Shown: one piece after another, positions 9,443-18,011 of the stretch | Layout of the letters: each line of letters opens with the position of its first letter | How positions within the stretch are numbered: position 1 is the stretch's first letter | Assembly (NCBI RefSeq): GCF_006494535.1 | Contig: NZ_VHIQ01000008.1 | Location: 107,534-171,533, forward strand | Origin: Paucihalobacter ruber | GTDB lineage: Bacteria; Bacteroidota; Bacteroidia; Flavobacteriales; Flavobacteriaceae | Direction: 5' to 3' | Length of the DNA: 64,000 bases | Notes under the pieces: generated by a model | Told to the model about the DNA's origin: nothing | Database searches by the model: none | What the model saw: the letters and a program-made list of their open reading frames with translations, nothing else | Made by a program: the position numbers and the translations under genes

Positions 9443-10492
9443 TCAGTGTTTTGATAGTTTTTCCCATAATTCATCATAGGCATGCAGGTATCGCGGATGT
9501 TCCATTTCTTCTTTCCATTTCTCGGAAACGAATCGGCTCACCTGAATTCGTGAATCAACTTTTTGAAAGGTAGGATTGTTAATCCACATGGGTTGCAAAG
9601 CCCAATCGCAGTTGATATAACTGAAGGCTTTTATAACATCTGAATTTTCTTTTATTGTTTGGAAAAAAGGCTCAAACCATTCGGTCCAAATGACTTTATC
9701 TAGTTTTTCGTTTTTTAAATCACTATTAAAGTACAAATGATCCATTTCCCTAACGGGCGTGGCTTCAGCAATAAAAACAGGCTTGTTGTGTTTTCTTGCA
9801 AAAGTTAGCATTTCTTGGTCTGGCTGTCCGAAGTAAGAATAACCACACCAATCCACCAAATCGTCGCCTGGATACCATTGTTCCAAAACCTTTTGATCAG
9901 AACCTGTGCCTTTGGATTGCCAAACCAAAGCTACGTTATCGACTTGCATTGTCTTGAATATGTAATAAATTCTTTTCCAAACTTTTAAATACTGTTTCCT
10001 GTTGTAATGGTTCCAGTCCCAACCATCAAATTCGTAACCAATTCTTAAAAAAATGGGACGTTTTGCAGCTATAATCCATTCAGCTAGTTCTTCAATAAGG
10101 TGGTCATGTTGGCCTTTGGCGATGTTCTTTTCGTGATTCACAAAAGACAATCCAATGGCAATAGCAGTATTTTTAAAGATTGAATCTTGTAAATAGACAT
10201 CGGCATGGGTATCTCCTGCACCCCAATTAGCCATGGTTTTAATGCCATCTAATCCTTTGTTATAATATCCGTAAGACTCGTCACCGGGAGACAGATTTGT
10301 ATAAACCGTAATACCGGCTGGTGTTTTAAAATAATCGGTGTAACCTTTATTATACTGCTTTAAACCTCCAACGGCTTCCAAGTCTTGACCTATAAAAACC
10401 AAGCATAGACCATCTTTTGGTTCAAATTTCTGTGCGTTCATGTGTATTGAACAAGTAATTATTAAGGATAAAATATAGGCTTTTATTTTCAT
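9443..10492 (-). CDS. Exported GH26-like glycoside hydrolase
   Basis: A 349-residue exported protein with a signal peptide of about 20 residues (cleavage after MNA). The rest resembles a clan GH-A (alpha/beta)8 barrel of the GH26 type. The proposed acid/base is E154 in FLRIGYEFDGWDW and the proposed nucleophile is E243 in PVFIAEATP, about 90 residues apart as expected. GH26 enzymes cleave beta-mannans or mixed beta-glucans; the substrate cannot be told here. No SusC/SusD pair, sulfatase or other carbohydrate gene lies nearby, so it is not part of a visible utilisation locus. There is no lipoprotein cysteine and no type IX C-terminal domain. Confidence 0.75.
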   Translation of the reverse strand: MKIKAYILSLIITCSIHMNAQKFEPKDGLCLVFIGQDLEAVGGLKQYNKGYTDYFKTPAGITVYTNLSPGDESYGYYNKGLDGIKTMANWGAGDTHADVYLQDSIFKNTAIAIGLSFVNHEKNIAKGQHDHLIEELAEWIIAAKRPIFLRIGYEFDGWDWNHYNRKQYLKVWKRIYYIFKTMQVDNVALVWQSKGTGSDQKVLEQWYPGDDLVDWCGYSYFGQPDQEMLTFARKHNKPVFIAEATPVREMDHLYFNSDLKNEKLDKVIWTEWFEPFFQTIKENSDVIKAFSYINCDWALQPMWINNPTFQKVDSRIQVSRFVSEKWKEEMEHPRYLHAYDELWEKLSKH

Positions 10493-11051
10493 AAACTGAC
10501 AAAATTTGACCTGAAGATTTTATGCAGAAACCTAATATTCAAACTCAATTAAATTAATAATATTATTTTCATCTACTTAATTAGAATCCGAATAATTATT
10601 CATGGCTCTATAGTCACCTTTCAGAAATGGACTGGTGTTAAGTCGTTATGTTAATTATTTCGCAGCCAAATTGTAACCCTCAATAAAGGTATTTCAACCA
10701 ATCTGAGGCCAAAAAACTGTTGTTTTAAATCCCATAATTCAATTTATTACGTTTTAGAGTTCTATTTAACTCACAAGAAACACTTGGTGAAATAAAAAAG
10801 GAGCCCGTTTAGAAATTGGCCCCTATGTTTTATTTTTTTTTGTTTTTCACTTTCTTTAGAATGAGTCAACTTAAACTTCTTAGTAGAGCTGAAATTCACA
10901 GAAAACCAAACTTCAGCTCATTTATATAATCAGCCCGGATATAACAGTTTTCAAAAACCACTTGGGATAAATGGTCTTGGATTGAACATCATGTGCAAAA
11001 AAACACACAAAATGCACTAATAAACAGCCAACATGTATTTCTAGAAAAACG
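10493..11051. other. Gene-free stretch between the GH26-like gene and the tRNA cluster
   Basis: About 560 bases without a credible coding frame. At 10799-10840 an imperfect stem (AGGAGCC / GGCCCCT with one mismatch) followed by a run of T looks like a decayed or weak rightward terminator with no gene in front of it. This may mark a lost gene. I see nothing else of note. Confidence 0.4.
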
Positions 11052-11081
11052 AAAAAAGCCTCTGATTATGAGGCTTTTTAT
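11052..11081 (-). terminator. Rho-independent terminator of the tRNA cluster
   Basis: The hairpin AAAAAGCCTC / GAGGCTTTTT (11054-11063 and 11070-11079, loop of 6) lies four bases beyond the 3' end of tRNA-Arg. On the minus strand it is followed by a T run. Confidence 0.8.
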
Positions 11082-11084
11082 TCG

Positions 11085-11158
11085 TGATCGCGACAGGATT
11101 CGAACCTGTGACCGTCTGCTTAGAAGGCAGATGCTCTATCCAACTGAGCTACGCGACC
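11085..11158 (-). tRNA. tRNA-Arg (anticodon UCU)
   Basis: Read on the minus strand, the 74-base sequence folds as a tRNA: acceptor GGTCGCG pairs with CGCGATC (one G-U), the D arm contains GCTCAGTTGG, the anticodon loop CTTCTAA gives UCU, and the T arm has GGTTCGAATCC. CCA is not encoded. It is the last member of the Ser-Pro-Arg cluster. Confidence 0.95.
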
Positions 11159-11192
11159 AGATTGAGTTTTTTAAACTCTTTTTTTAATCAAT

Positions 11193-11240
11193 AGTCTATA
11201 GACTATATGTTTTCTTTGTCGGGGTGGCAGGATTACTACC
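11193..11240 (-). pseudogene. tRNA-Pro 3'-end relic with its downstream flank
   Basis: The stretch from ATAGTCTATAGACTAT through TTTCTTTGTCGGGGTGGCAGGATT repeats, with few changes, the sequence at 11355-11400 that covers the 3' flank and last 17 bases of the intact tRNA-Pro. The match stops inside the T arm, so this is a partial copy and no tRNA can fold. It indicates a duplication of the tRNA-Pro region followed by decay. Confidence 0.6.
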
Positions 11241-11295
11241 ATGATCCTTTAAAGCAATCGTTGCTAAAAAAAATCAAACACCTACCGGTGTTCTT

Positions 11296-11354
11296 GTGTT
11301 TAATTTATCTCATTTATAAAAGTAAAAACTTTCAACATGAGATAAATTAAACAC
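11296..11354. repeat. Perfect 18-bp inverted repeat
   Basis: Arm 11296-11313 (GTGTTTAATTTATCTCAT) is the exact reverse complement of arm 11337-11354, with a 23-base spacer. It lies between the tRNA-Pro relic and intact tRNA-Pro. It has no flanking T run, so it is not an ordinary terminator. It could be a processing hairpin in the tRNA transcript or a remnant of a small mobile element. Confidence 0.8.
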
Positions 11355-11384
11355 TATAGTCTAACGACTATTTGATTTTCTTTG

Positions 11385-11459
11385 TCGGGGTGGCAGGATT
11401 CGAACCTGCGACCTCCTGCTCCCAAAGCAGGCGCGATAACCGGGCTACGCTACACCCCG
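11385..11459 (-). tRNA. tRNA-Pro (anticodon UGG)
   Basis: On the minus strand, acceptor CGGGGTG pairs with CACCCCG, the anticodon stem CCTGC/GCAGG closes the loop TTTGGGA (anticodon UGG), and the T arm contains GGTTCGAATCC. The length is 75 bases and CCA is not encoded. It is the middle gene of the Ser-Pro-Arg cluster. Confidence 0.95.
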
Positions 11460-11514
11460 AGTTTTTAAAGTTTCTCGGAAACTTTTACTAAGTCTATCTA
11501 TCCTTTATTGCGAC

Positions 11515-11602
11515 CTTCACGCCTGAGGCGTGACGCGATTACCGGGCGGAGTTTATCCCAAACGTAGTTCGGGACTACACCCCGAAGGTGTTTATAAACT
11601 TT
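11515..11602. repeat. Hairpin array with similarity to the 5' half of tRNA-Pro
   Basis: Between tRNA-Pro and tRNA-Ser there are three close hairpins: TTCACGCC-TGA-GGCGTGA (11516-11533), GTAGT-TCGGG-ACTAC near 11565-11579, and ACACC-CCGAA-GGTGT near 11577-11591. The pieces GCGATTACCGGG and ACTACACCCCGA resemble the corresponding pieces of the 5' half of the intact tRNA-Pro, suggesting an altered second tRNA-Pro copy. The region codes for nothing credible. Confidence 0.5.
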
Positions 11603-11603
11603 G

Positions 11604-11687
11604 CGGAGAGACTGGGACTCGAACCCAGGCGACCCTTACGAGCCGACAGATTAGCAATCTGCTCCATTACCACTCTGGCACCTCTCC
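11604..11687 (-). tRNA. tRNA-Ser (anticodon GCU)
   Basis: On the minus strand, acceptor GGAGAGG pairs with TCTCTCC (one G-U), the anticodon loop TTGCTAA gives GCU, a long variable arm (about GTCGGCTCGTAAGGGTCGCC) is present as expected for serine, and the T arm has GGTTCGAGTCC. The length is 84 bases, with discriminator G. It is the first gene of the minus-strand cluster. Confidence 0.95.
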
Positions 11688-11721
11688 TATTTCAATTGAA
11701 CGTTTCGCATTTTTGCGGTTG

Positions 11722-11729
11722 CAAATGTA
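11722..11729 (-). promoter_or_regulatory. Putative -7 element TACATTTG for the tRNA cluster
   Basis: The minus-strand word TACATTTG is an exact match to TAnnTTTG and lies 34 bases before the 5' end of tRNA-Ser, which would leave a leader of about 28 bases for RNase P to remove. A clear TTG -33 box was not seen. Confidence 0.5.
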
Positions 11730-11909
11730 ACTTTTTCATTCCATTATTGAAAAGTATTTTATATTTTTTTTGATTATTGTTTTTACAACCCTTTCTCGAA
11801 TTCATCATATAAATTCTTAATTCTTTAAAATCAAAGCCACATCCATTTTTTAAGAAGTTATTTATTCAAATGAAACACCACCAAGTTCTTTTAAAAAATG
11901 AAAAATGAT

Positions 11910-11917
11910 TAATTTTG
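11910..11917 (+). promoter_or_regulatory. Putative -7 element TAATTTTG for the thiolase operon
   Basis: TAATTTTG matches TAnnTTTG exactly and ends 23 bases before the thiolase ATG. Confidence 0.5.
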
Positions 11918-11940
11918 TGCTCAATTATTAAAACTCATCA

Positions 11941-13116
11941 ATGAAAACTGTTGTTATTGTATCTGCTGTTAGAACACCTATAGGGAGTTTCCTGGGTTCG
12001 TTATCCACCATACCTGCTCCAAAGCTTGGCGCCATTGCCATAAAAGGGGCACTCGATAAAATAAACCTTAAACCCGAACTGGTAGATGAGGTTTTAATGG
12101 GTAACGTGGTACAGGCAGGCGTGGGTCAGGCTCCGGCCAGGCAAGCGGCTATTTATGCCGGTATTCCTAATACGGTACCTTGCACAACTGTTAACAAGGT
12201 TTGTGCCTCAGGAATGAAAGCCGTGATGCAAGGCGCTCAGGCTATTGCTCTTGGTGATGCCAATATTGTAGTAGCCGGTGGTATGGAAAACATGAGTTTA
12301 ATTCCGCATTATGTGCACATGCGTAACGGACAAAAATTTGGGCCGACAACGCTGGTAGATGGTATGCAAAAAGACGGACTGGTAGATGCCTACGACCATA
12401 ATGCTATGGGTGTTTGTGCCGATGCCTGTGCCACCGAATACAAATTTTCGCGCGAAGATCAAGATGCCTTCGCTGTTCAATCTTATCACCGTTCGGCCGA
12501 AGCCTGGGAAAGCGGAAAGTTTGATAACGAAGTGGTGCCTGTAGAAGTTCCTCAACGTAAAGGAGACCCTAAAGTGGTTGCAATGGATGAAGAGTATAAT
12601 AATGTGAATATCGATAAAATTCCTAGTCTTAGACCGGCATTCACCAAAGACGGTACCGTAACTGCTGCTAACGCCTCCACTATCAACGATGGCGCTGCCG
12701 CCTTAGTGTTAATGAGTGAAGAAAAAGCCAAGGAACTAGGATTAAAACCACTGGCCACAATTAAATCTTTCGCAGATGCCGCTCAAGAGCCCGAATGGTT
12801 TACTACTGCGCCGGCAAAGGCCTTGCCCAAGGCTTTAAAAAAGGCCAACATCAATATTGAAGATGTAGATTACTTTGAGTTTAACGAGGCTTTTTCGGTA
12901 GTGGGTTTAGCAAATATGAAAATTTTAGGCTTGACTGATACAAAGGTTAATGTTAATGGTGGTGCCGTTTCACTTGGTCACCCATTAGGTTGTTCTGGTG
13001 CGCGTATTATTGTAACGCTCATAAATGTTTTACAGCAAAATAATGCCAAATTAGGAGCAGCAGCTATTTGTAATGGTGGCGGAGGTGCTTCGGCCATAGT
13101 TATTGAGCGTAACTAA
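11941..13116 (+). CDS. Acetyl-CoA C-acetyltransferase (thiolase)
   Basis: A 391-residue cytoplasmic thiolase, most like the acetyl-CoA acetyltransferases that join two acetyl-CoA or split acetoacetyl-CoA. The nucleophile is C88 in NKVCASGMKA. The remaining active-site motifs are NEAFSVV, GHPLGCSGARI and CNGGGGASA near the C terminus. Length and motifs are complete. It has its own promoter match and is followed after 10 bases by an NlpC/P60 gene, a pairing without an obvious metabolic link. Biosynthetic and degradative roles (fatty acid or leucine breakdown, ketone metabolism) cannot be separated by sequence. Confidence 0.92.
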   Translation: MKTVVIVSAVRTPIGSFLGSLSTIPAPKLGAIAIKGALDKINLKPELVDEVLMGNVVQAGVGQAPARQAAIYAGIPNTVPCTTVNKVCASGMKAVMQGAQAIALGDANIVVAGGMENMSLIPHYVHMRNGQKFGPTTLVDGMQKDGLVDAYDHNAMGVCADACATEYKFSREDQDAFAVQSYHRSAEAWESGKFDNEVVPVEVPQRKGDPKVVAMDEEYNNVNIDKIPSLRPAFTKDGTVTAANASTINDGAAALVLMSEEKAKELGLKPLATIKSFADAAQEPEWFTTAPAKALPKALKKANINIEDVDYFEFNEAFSVVGLANMKILGLTDTKVNVNGGAVSLGHPLGCSGARIIVTLINVLQQNNAKLGAAAICNGGGGASAIVIERN

Positions 13117-13126
13117 TCTGTTATTA

Positions 13127-13876
13127 ATGTCGCACGGAATAGGAAATTTGGGAGTGGTTCCCATGAGGTTAGAACCTTCTGATACTTCGGAAATGGTATC
13201 TCAACTCATTTATGGCGATATTTTTAAAATTATTGACACTAGAAAAAACTGGATTAAAATTAGACTGGATTTCGATCGTTACGAAGGCTGGATAGACAAA
13301 AAACAATACCTTCCTATTTCTGAAGAAGATTTCGCCGGTCTTAGCTCCCAACCTATCATTTCAAACAACGATTTGATTGAGTTTGTAAGCGACGAGAATA
13401 ATAGCTTAATCACCATACCATTTGGCGCTACGCTTAACGGACTAGACATTTTAAAGCATCACTTTGAAGGACATCAAACCGCAGGTATTACCGAAAAGTC
13501 GCAACTAATCAACACAGCGCTTACCTATGTTAATAGTCCGTATTTGTGGGGTGGTAAGACGCCCTTTGGAATTGATTGCTCAGGTTTTACGCAAATGGTT
13601 TACAAAATAAACGGCTATAAAATATTACGTGATGCATCTCAACAAGCCACCATGGGTGAAGCTTTAAGTTTTATTGAGGAAAGTGAACCCGGTGATTTGG
13701 CGTTTTTTGACAACGCCGAAGGCGTCATCACGCATGTAGGTATCATTATGCACGATCACTATATCATACATGCACACGGTAAAGTGCGTGTAGACAGAAT
13801 TGATCATACCGGCATTTTCAATACCGAACTTAAACAGTACACTCACAAATTAAGAGTGATTAAAAAATTGATATAA
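13127..13876 (+). CDS. C40 family (NlpC/P60) peptidoglycan peptidase with SH3 domains
   Basis: A 249-residue cysteine peptidase that should cut peptide bridges in peptidoglycan. One or two SH3-like modules fill residues 1-120 (RLEPSDTSEMVSQLIYGD, NWIKIRLDFDRYEGWI). The NlpC/P60 domain follows, with C151 in GIDCSGFTQMVYK, H203 in THVGIIMHD and a polar residue (H215) in YIIHAHGK. I start at the ATG at 13127; an upstream TTG at 13103 lies inside the thiolase gene. No signal peptide is visible, which is common for this flavobacterial subgroup and leaves the route of export open. It is followed by a strong terminator. Confidence 0.9.
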   Translation: MSHGIGNLGVVPMRLEPSDTSEMVSQLIYGDIFKIIDTRKNWIKIRLDFDRYEGWIDKKQYLPISEEDFAGLSSQPIISNNDLIEFVSDENNSLITIPFGATLNGLDILKHHFEGHQTAGITEKSQLINTALTYVNSPYLWGGKTPFGIDCSGFTQMVYKINGYKILRDASQQATMGEALSFIEESEPGDLAFFDNAEGVITHVGIIMHDHYIIHAHGKVRVDRIDHTGIFNTELKQYTHKLRVIKKLI

Positions 13877-13907
13877 AAAAAGGGTCGCAATTAGCGACCC
13901 TTTTTTT
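13875..13907. terminator. Bidirectional terminator
   Basis: Stem AAAGGGTCGC (13879-13888) / GCGACCCTTT (13894-13903), loop of 5, has A and T runs on the two sides. It ends the NlpC gene on the plus strand and the gyrA-TPR operon on the minus strand. Confidence 0.9.
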
Positions 13908-13924
13908 ACTTTTTGAAAGTTTTA

Positions 13925-15202
13925 TTAGTTTCCTTCTTTGATTTCTTCAACCTTTGCTTTCATTTCTTTGTACTTATCGGTTTCACCCAAAGCACTGTAC
14001 ATGTTCATTAAAGTTTCGGCTGCCGGAAGATTTTTAGCGTCTATTTCTAAAACTCTTTGCAGGTAAGGCACGGCATCACCATACAGTTTGGTGCGTTCGG
14101 CCTTTAATTCTTCGTAGCGTTTATCATCAGCCTTAGACGTTCCTAAACCATTCATTTCTTCTATTATTGAAGTTTCTCTATCTAATATTAATACCGCCAT
14201 ATTTAGAATAGCATCGCTGTATCTCGGATTTAAATCTATAGCGTTTTGATAATATTTTTTAGCACTTTCGCTATCGCCTGATTCGGCGGCTAATACACCT
14301 AGGTTAAATTGTAACTCGGGATTTTTAGGATCTTTGGTTGTAGCTACTTCCATCAATTCTTTAAACTTATCTTTGTTACCCATTTTTAAGTGCACATTAG
14401 CTTCAGACAGAATCAATCCCATATCATCAGGGTTCTCTTCGCGAGCATCTTTCATGTAAGCCAGCGCTTTATCATTTTTGTCTTGAGAAACATATATTAA
14501 GGCGATATTTTTTACAATTTCAGCACTTTTCGAGGCTGATTTCTCATTTCGTGGTGAGATGTATTGACCTGCTTTAATAGAAGCATCTCTCATTAAGGCA
14601 TCACCAAATGCTTCTTCTTCATTGGTTTCCTTATTAACAGCAAAATATCTCATTTCTGCGCCGTCATAACCCAATTCTCTTAGTTCTTCATAATACTTTA
14701 AAGAAGTGTCATAATCCATACCTTGAACCGCAGCTGAAGCGGCGTAATATAAGTATATGGTGTCTTGAGTAGACATACGATAAAGGTCATTAAACTTATT
14801 GGCTGCACCTTTATAATCCTGTGCTTCGTATGCTTTACTGGCACGTGATAGTATGGTACGCAATAAACCATCTTTAATTTGTATAGCCTCTGCGGTATGT
14901 TTGGTATAACCTGACTCCTTTTCAACTTCAGATAAGTCCTTTAAACTTTCAATAGCCTTTTTAAAATCGGCATCTGAAGCTGCGCCACCTGCATAATATG
15001 CCTGTGCTTTTATTAGGTAATACTTTGCCTTGGTTTTGTCGTCCATATTCGATACAACAGCGTCTGCCGCCGAGGTAGCAGCGCGAGCACCGGCAAAGTC
15101 ATTACTTTTTAATGCCTTTTCTATCGCCTTAATTTCGTCTTTTTGCGCATAACTCAATCCGCTAATTAAACAAATCAAAGCGATGATCATTTTTGTTTTC
15201 AT
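13925..15202 (-). CDS. Exported tetratricopeptide-repeat protein
   Basis: A 425-residue protein with a signal peptide (hydrophobic IIALICLISGLSYA, cleavage before Q20), so periplasmic or surface-associated. The body is helical, with TPR units visible as AYEAQDYKGAANKFNDLY near residues 123-140, ALAYMKDAREENPDDMG, LGVLAAESGDSESAKKYYQNAIDLNP near 298-323, and VPYLQRVLEIDAKN near the end. There is no enzyme domain. It is the second gene of an operon with gyrA, 23 bases after the gyrA stop. TPR proteins act as scaffolds; the partner here is unknown. Confidence 0.85.
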   Translation of the reverse strand: MKTKMIIALICLISGLSYAQKDEIKAIEKALKSNDFAGARAATSAADAVVSNMDDKTKAKYYLIKAQAYYAGGAASDADFKKAIESLKDLSEVEKESGYTKHTAEAIQIKDGLLRTILSRASKAYEAQDYKGAANKFNDLYRMSTQDTIYLYYAASAAVQGMDYDTSLKYYEELRELGYDGAEMRYFAVNKETNEEEAFGDALMRDASIKAGQYISPRNEKSASKSAEIVKNIALIYVSQDKNDKALAYMKDAREENPDDMGLILSEANVHLKMGNKDKFKELMEVATTKDPKNPELQFNLGVLAAESGDSESAKKYYQNAIDLNPRYSDAILNMAVLILDRETSIIEEMNGLGTSKADDKRYEELKAERTKLYGDAVPYLQRVLEIDAKNLPAAETLMNMYSALGETDKYKEMKAKVEEIKEGN

Positions 15203-15225
15203 TTTATTAGTTTTTAGTTAATTAT

Positions 15226-17748
15226 TTATTGATTTTCTTCGTTAGGTGCAACATCTGTGCCATTTTCGGTATTGTCGCTTTCCTCGTCATCTTTCATCAC
15301 CTTAGCAACAGCCGCGATAGAATCGTTATTCTTCAAGTTAATGAGTCTTACACCCTGTGTGGCGCGACCCATCACTCTTAAATCTTTAACTTCCATGCGT
15401 ATGGCAATACCCGATTTATTGATAATCATTAAATCATCTTCATCGGTAACCGTTTTAATGGCTACTAAATTACCGGTTTTTTCGGTAATAGAAATGGTTT
15501 TTACGCCTTTTCCGCCTCTATTGGTAATTCTGTAAATTGGATCACCACCTTCAGGGTCGTCAATATAAGAGCGTTTTCCATAGCCGTTTTCAGATACTAC
15601 CAATACTGTTTCCTCTTTAGGATTATCCACCGTTACCATTCCAACTACCTCATCTTTGCTATCGGCTAAGGTAATACCTCTAACCCCGGAGGCATTTCTG
15701 CCCATGGGTCTGGTCTTGGCTTCTTCAAACCTAACCGCTTTACCCGATTTAAGTGCCAGCATTACCTGACTTTGTCCGGTTGTTAATTTGGCTTCCAGCA
15801 ATTCGTCATCATCTTTAATGGTAATAGCATTAATACCATTGGTTCTTGGTCTTGAATATTGTTCAAGCGCCGTTTTCTTAACCTGACCTTGTTTAGTGGC
15901 CATAATGACATAATGACTGTTGATATAATTTTCGTCTTTTAAATCTTGAGTACAGATAAATGCTTTTACTTTATCGTCTTGTTCAATATTAATAAGATTT
16001 TGAATAGCTCGTCCCTTTGATGTTTTGGTACCTTCGGGAATTTCGTAAACACGCATCCAGAAACACTTTCCTTTTTGTGTGAAAAACAACATGTATTGGT
16101 GGTTTGTACCCACAAACAGATGCTCCAGGAAATCTTCATTTCTGGTCGTTGAAGCTTTTTGCCCAACGCCACCGCGGTTTTGTGTTTTATATTCGTTTAA
16201 AGCAGTACGTTTGATATATCCGGCATGAGAAATCGTAATAACCACCTTTTCATCAGGAATCATATCTTCAATACTGAGATCACCACCTGCATATTGAATC
16301 ACCGATCTGCGTTCATCTCCGTATCTTTCTTTAACTTCAAGGAGTTCGTTTTTGATGATTTCCATACGTCTTTCCTTTTTATCAAGGATGTCTTTAAGGT
16401 CTTCGATGGTGACTAACAATTCGTCGTATTCTGAGCGAAGTTTATCTTGTTCAAGACCCGTTAACTGGCGTAAGCGCATTTCTACAATTGCCTTTGCCTG
16501 TAATTCGGATAGCTTGAAGCGTTCAATCAATCTTTCACGGGCTTCATCGGCGTTAGAAGATGATCTGATCAATGCAATAACTTCGTCAATATTATCGGAA
16601 GCAATAATTAAACCTTCTAAAATATGAGCCCTTTCTTCAGCTTTGCGTAATTCGTAAGTGGTTCTTCGTACAACCACATCGTGTCTGTGCTCAACAAAAT
16701 GCCTGATAAGGTCTTTTAAATTAAGCATTTCAGGTCGGCCCTTAACCAAAGCAATGTTATTAACACTAAACGATGATTGCAGCGAAGTATATTTGTAAAG
16801 CTTATTAAGAACAATATTTGAAACAGCATCGCGCTTTAAAACGTAAACAATACGCATACCATTACGGTCTGATTCGTCTCTTATGGTTGAAATACCATCG
16901 AGTTTTTTATCGTTTACCAGATCGGCTGTTTTTTTAATCATTTCGGCCTTATTGACCTGATATGGGATTTCGGTAACGATGATACACTCTTTACCGTTGA
17001 TTTCTTCAATATCTGCTTTGGCGCGCATCACAATTCTACCTCTACCCGTTTCAAAAGCTTCTTTGACGCCTTCGTAACCGTAAATAATACCACCGGTAGG
17101 AAAATCGGGTGCTTTGATATGTTGCATTAGCTCCTCAATAGTAATATCGTAATTATCGATATAGGCAACCGTGCCGTCAACTACTTCAGTTAAGTTATGA
17201 GGCGGCATGTTAGTGGCCATACCAACGGCAATTCCTGAGGCGCCATTTACTAATAAATTTGGAATTCTCGCCGGTAAAACGGTTGGCTCTTTTAACGTAT
17301 CGTCAAAATTAAGTTTAAAATCAACTGTTTCTTTATCGATATCTGCCAACATGTCTTCTGAGATTCTTCTCATACGGGCTTCGGTGTATCGCATAGCTGC
17401 AGGACTATCGCCATCAACAGAACCAAAGTTACCCTGACCGTCTATGAGCATATATCTCAAACTCCATTCCTGTGCCATACGCACCATGGTATCGTAAACA
17501 GAGGTATCGCCATGCGGGTGGTATTTACCCAATACTTCACCAACAATTCTGGCCGATTTTTTATGAGCCGTATTAGACCTAACACCTAACTCGTGCATTC
17601 CAAAAAGTACGCGTCTATGCACCGGTTTCAATCCATCTCTTACATCGGGTAAGGCACGTGACACAATGACCGACATTGAATAATCAATGTAAGCCGATTT
17701 CATTTCATCTTCAATGTTAATAGGAATTAATTTTTCTCCTTCTGCCAT
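15226..17748 (-). CDS. gyrA: DNA gyrase subunit A
   Basis: GyrA is the DNA-breaking subunit of type II topoisomerase gyrase, which introduces negative supercoils with GyrB. The 840-residue protein starts [17 protein letters not shown] and shows the winged-helix region with the active tyrosine in [10 protein letters not shown]. The quinolone region reads [15 protein letters not shown], so the residue matching E. coli S83 is threonine. The C-terminal beta-pinwheel carries a GyrA box variant QNRGGVG in place of QRRGGKG, and the tail is acidic. It is followed by the TPR gene 23 bases later. Length is as expected. It is not ParC, because the GyrA box is present. Confidence 0.97.
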   Translation of the reverse strand: MAEGEKLIPINIEDEMKSAYIDYSMSVIVSRALPDVRDGLKPVHRRVLFGMHELGVRSNTAHKKSARIVGEVLGKYHPHGDTSVYDTMVRMAQEWSLRYMLIDGQGNFGSVDGDSPAAMRYTEARMRRISEDMLADIDKETVDFKLNFDDTLKEPTVLPARIPNLLVNGASGIAVGMATNMPPHNLTEVVDGTVAYIDNYDITIEELMQHIKAPDFPTGGIIYGYEGVKEAFETGRGRIVMRAKADIEEINGKECIIVTEIPYQVNKAEMIKKTADLVNDKKLDGISTIRDESDRNGMRIVYVLKRDAVSNIVLNKLYKYTSLQSSFSVNNIALVKGRPEMLNLKDLIRHFVEHRHDVVVRRTTYELRKAEERAHILEGLIIASDNIDEVIALIRSSSNADEARERLIERFKLSELQAKAIVEMRLRQLTGLEQDKLRSEYDELLVTIEDLKDILDKKERRMEIIKNELLEVKERYGDERRSVIQYAGGDLSIEDMIPDEKVVITISHAGYIKRTALNEYKTQNRGGVGQKASTTRNEDFLEHLFVGTNHQYMLFFTQKGKCFWMRVYEIPEGTKTSKGRAIQNLINIEQDDKVKAFICTQDLKDENYINSHYVIMATKQGQVKKTALEQYSRPRTNGINAITIKDDDELLEAKLTTGQSQVMLALKSGKAVRFEEAKTRPMGRNASGVRGITLADSKDEVVGMVTVDNPKEETVLVVSENGYGKRSYIDDPEGGDPIYRITNRGGKGVKTISITEKTGNLVAIKTVTDEDDLMIINKSGIAIRMEVKDLRVMGRATQGVRLINLKNNDSIAAVAKVMKDDEESDNTENGTDVAPNEENQ

Positions 17749-18011
17749 AAGATTTTTATTATTATTTGTAGGTTGTTTTGTAACGCGCTAATATAAGTAT
17801 TTAGCAGGGTTTTTAAAGAATGGTTACTTAAGTTTTTCATGCATTTTATTAACAATAGAAAAGATTATTTTCGTTAATAAGTAGCTACCAATAAGTTTTG
17901 TTTTGTTCTATTTTTTTATTCATTTAGCCAAAGTATCTTAAATAAGGTATAATTTTTGAACTTAGATAATTGTTTTTAAGTAATTTTATAGCATAGAATA
18001 GAATAAAGTAT

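Noticed and set aside
10993..11187. A 64-codon plus-strand frame over the tRNA-Arg region
   Set aside because: It runs through the terminator and the tRNA gene in antisense.
11530..11773. Two short plus-strand frames
   Set aside because: They cover the tRNA-Ser gene and hairpins in antisense and have no protein-like composition.
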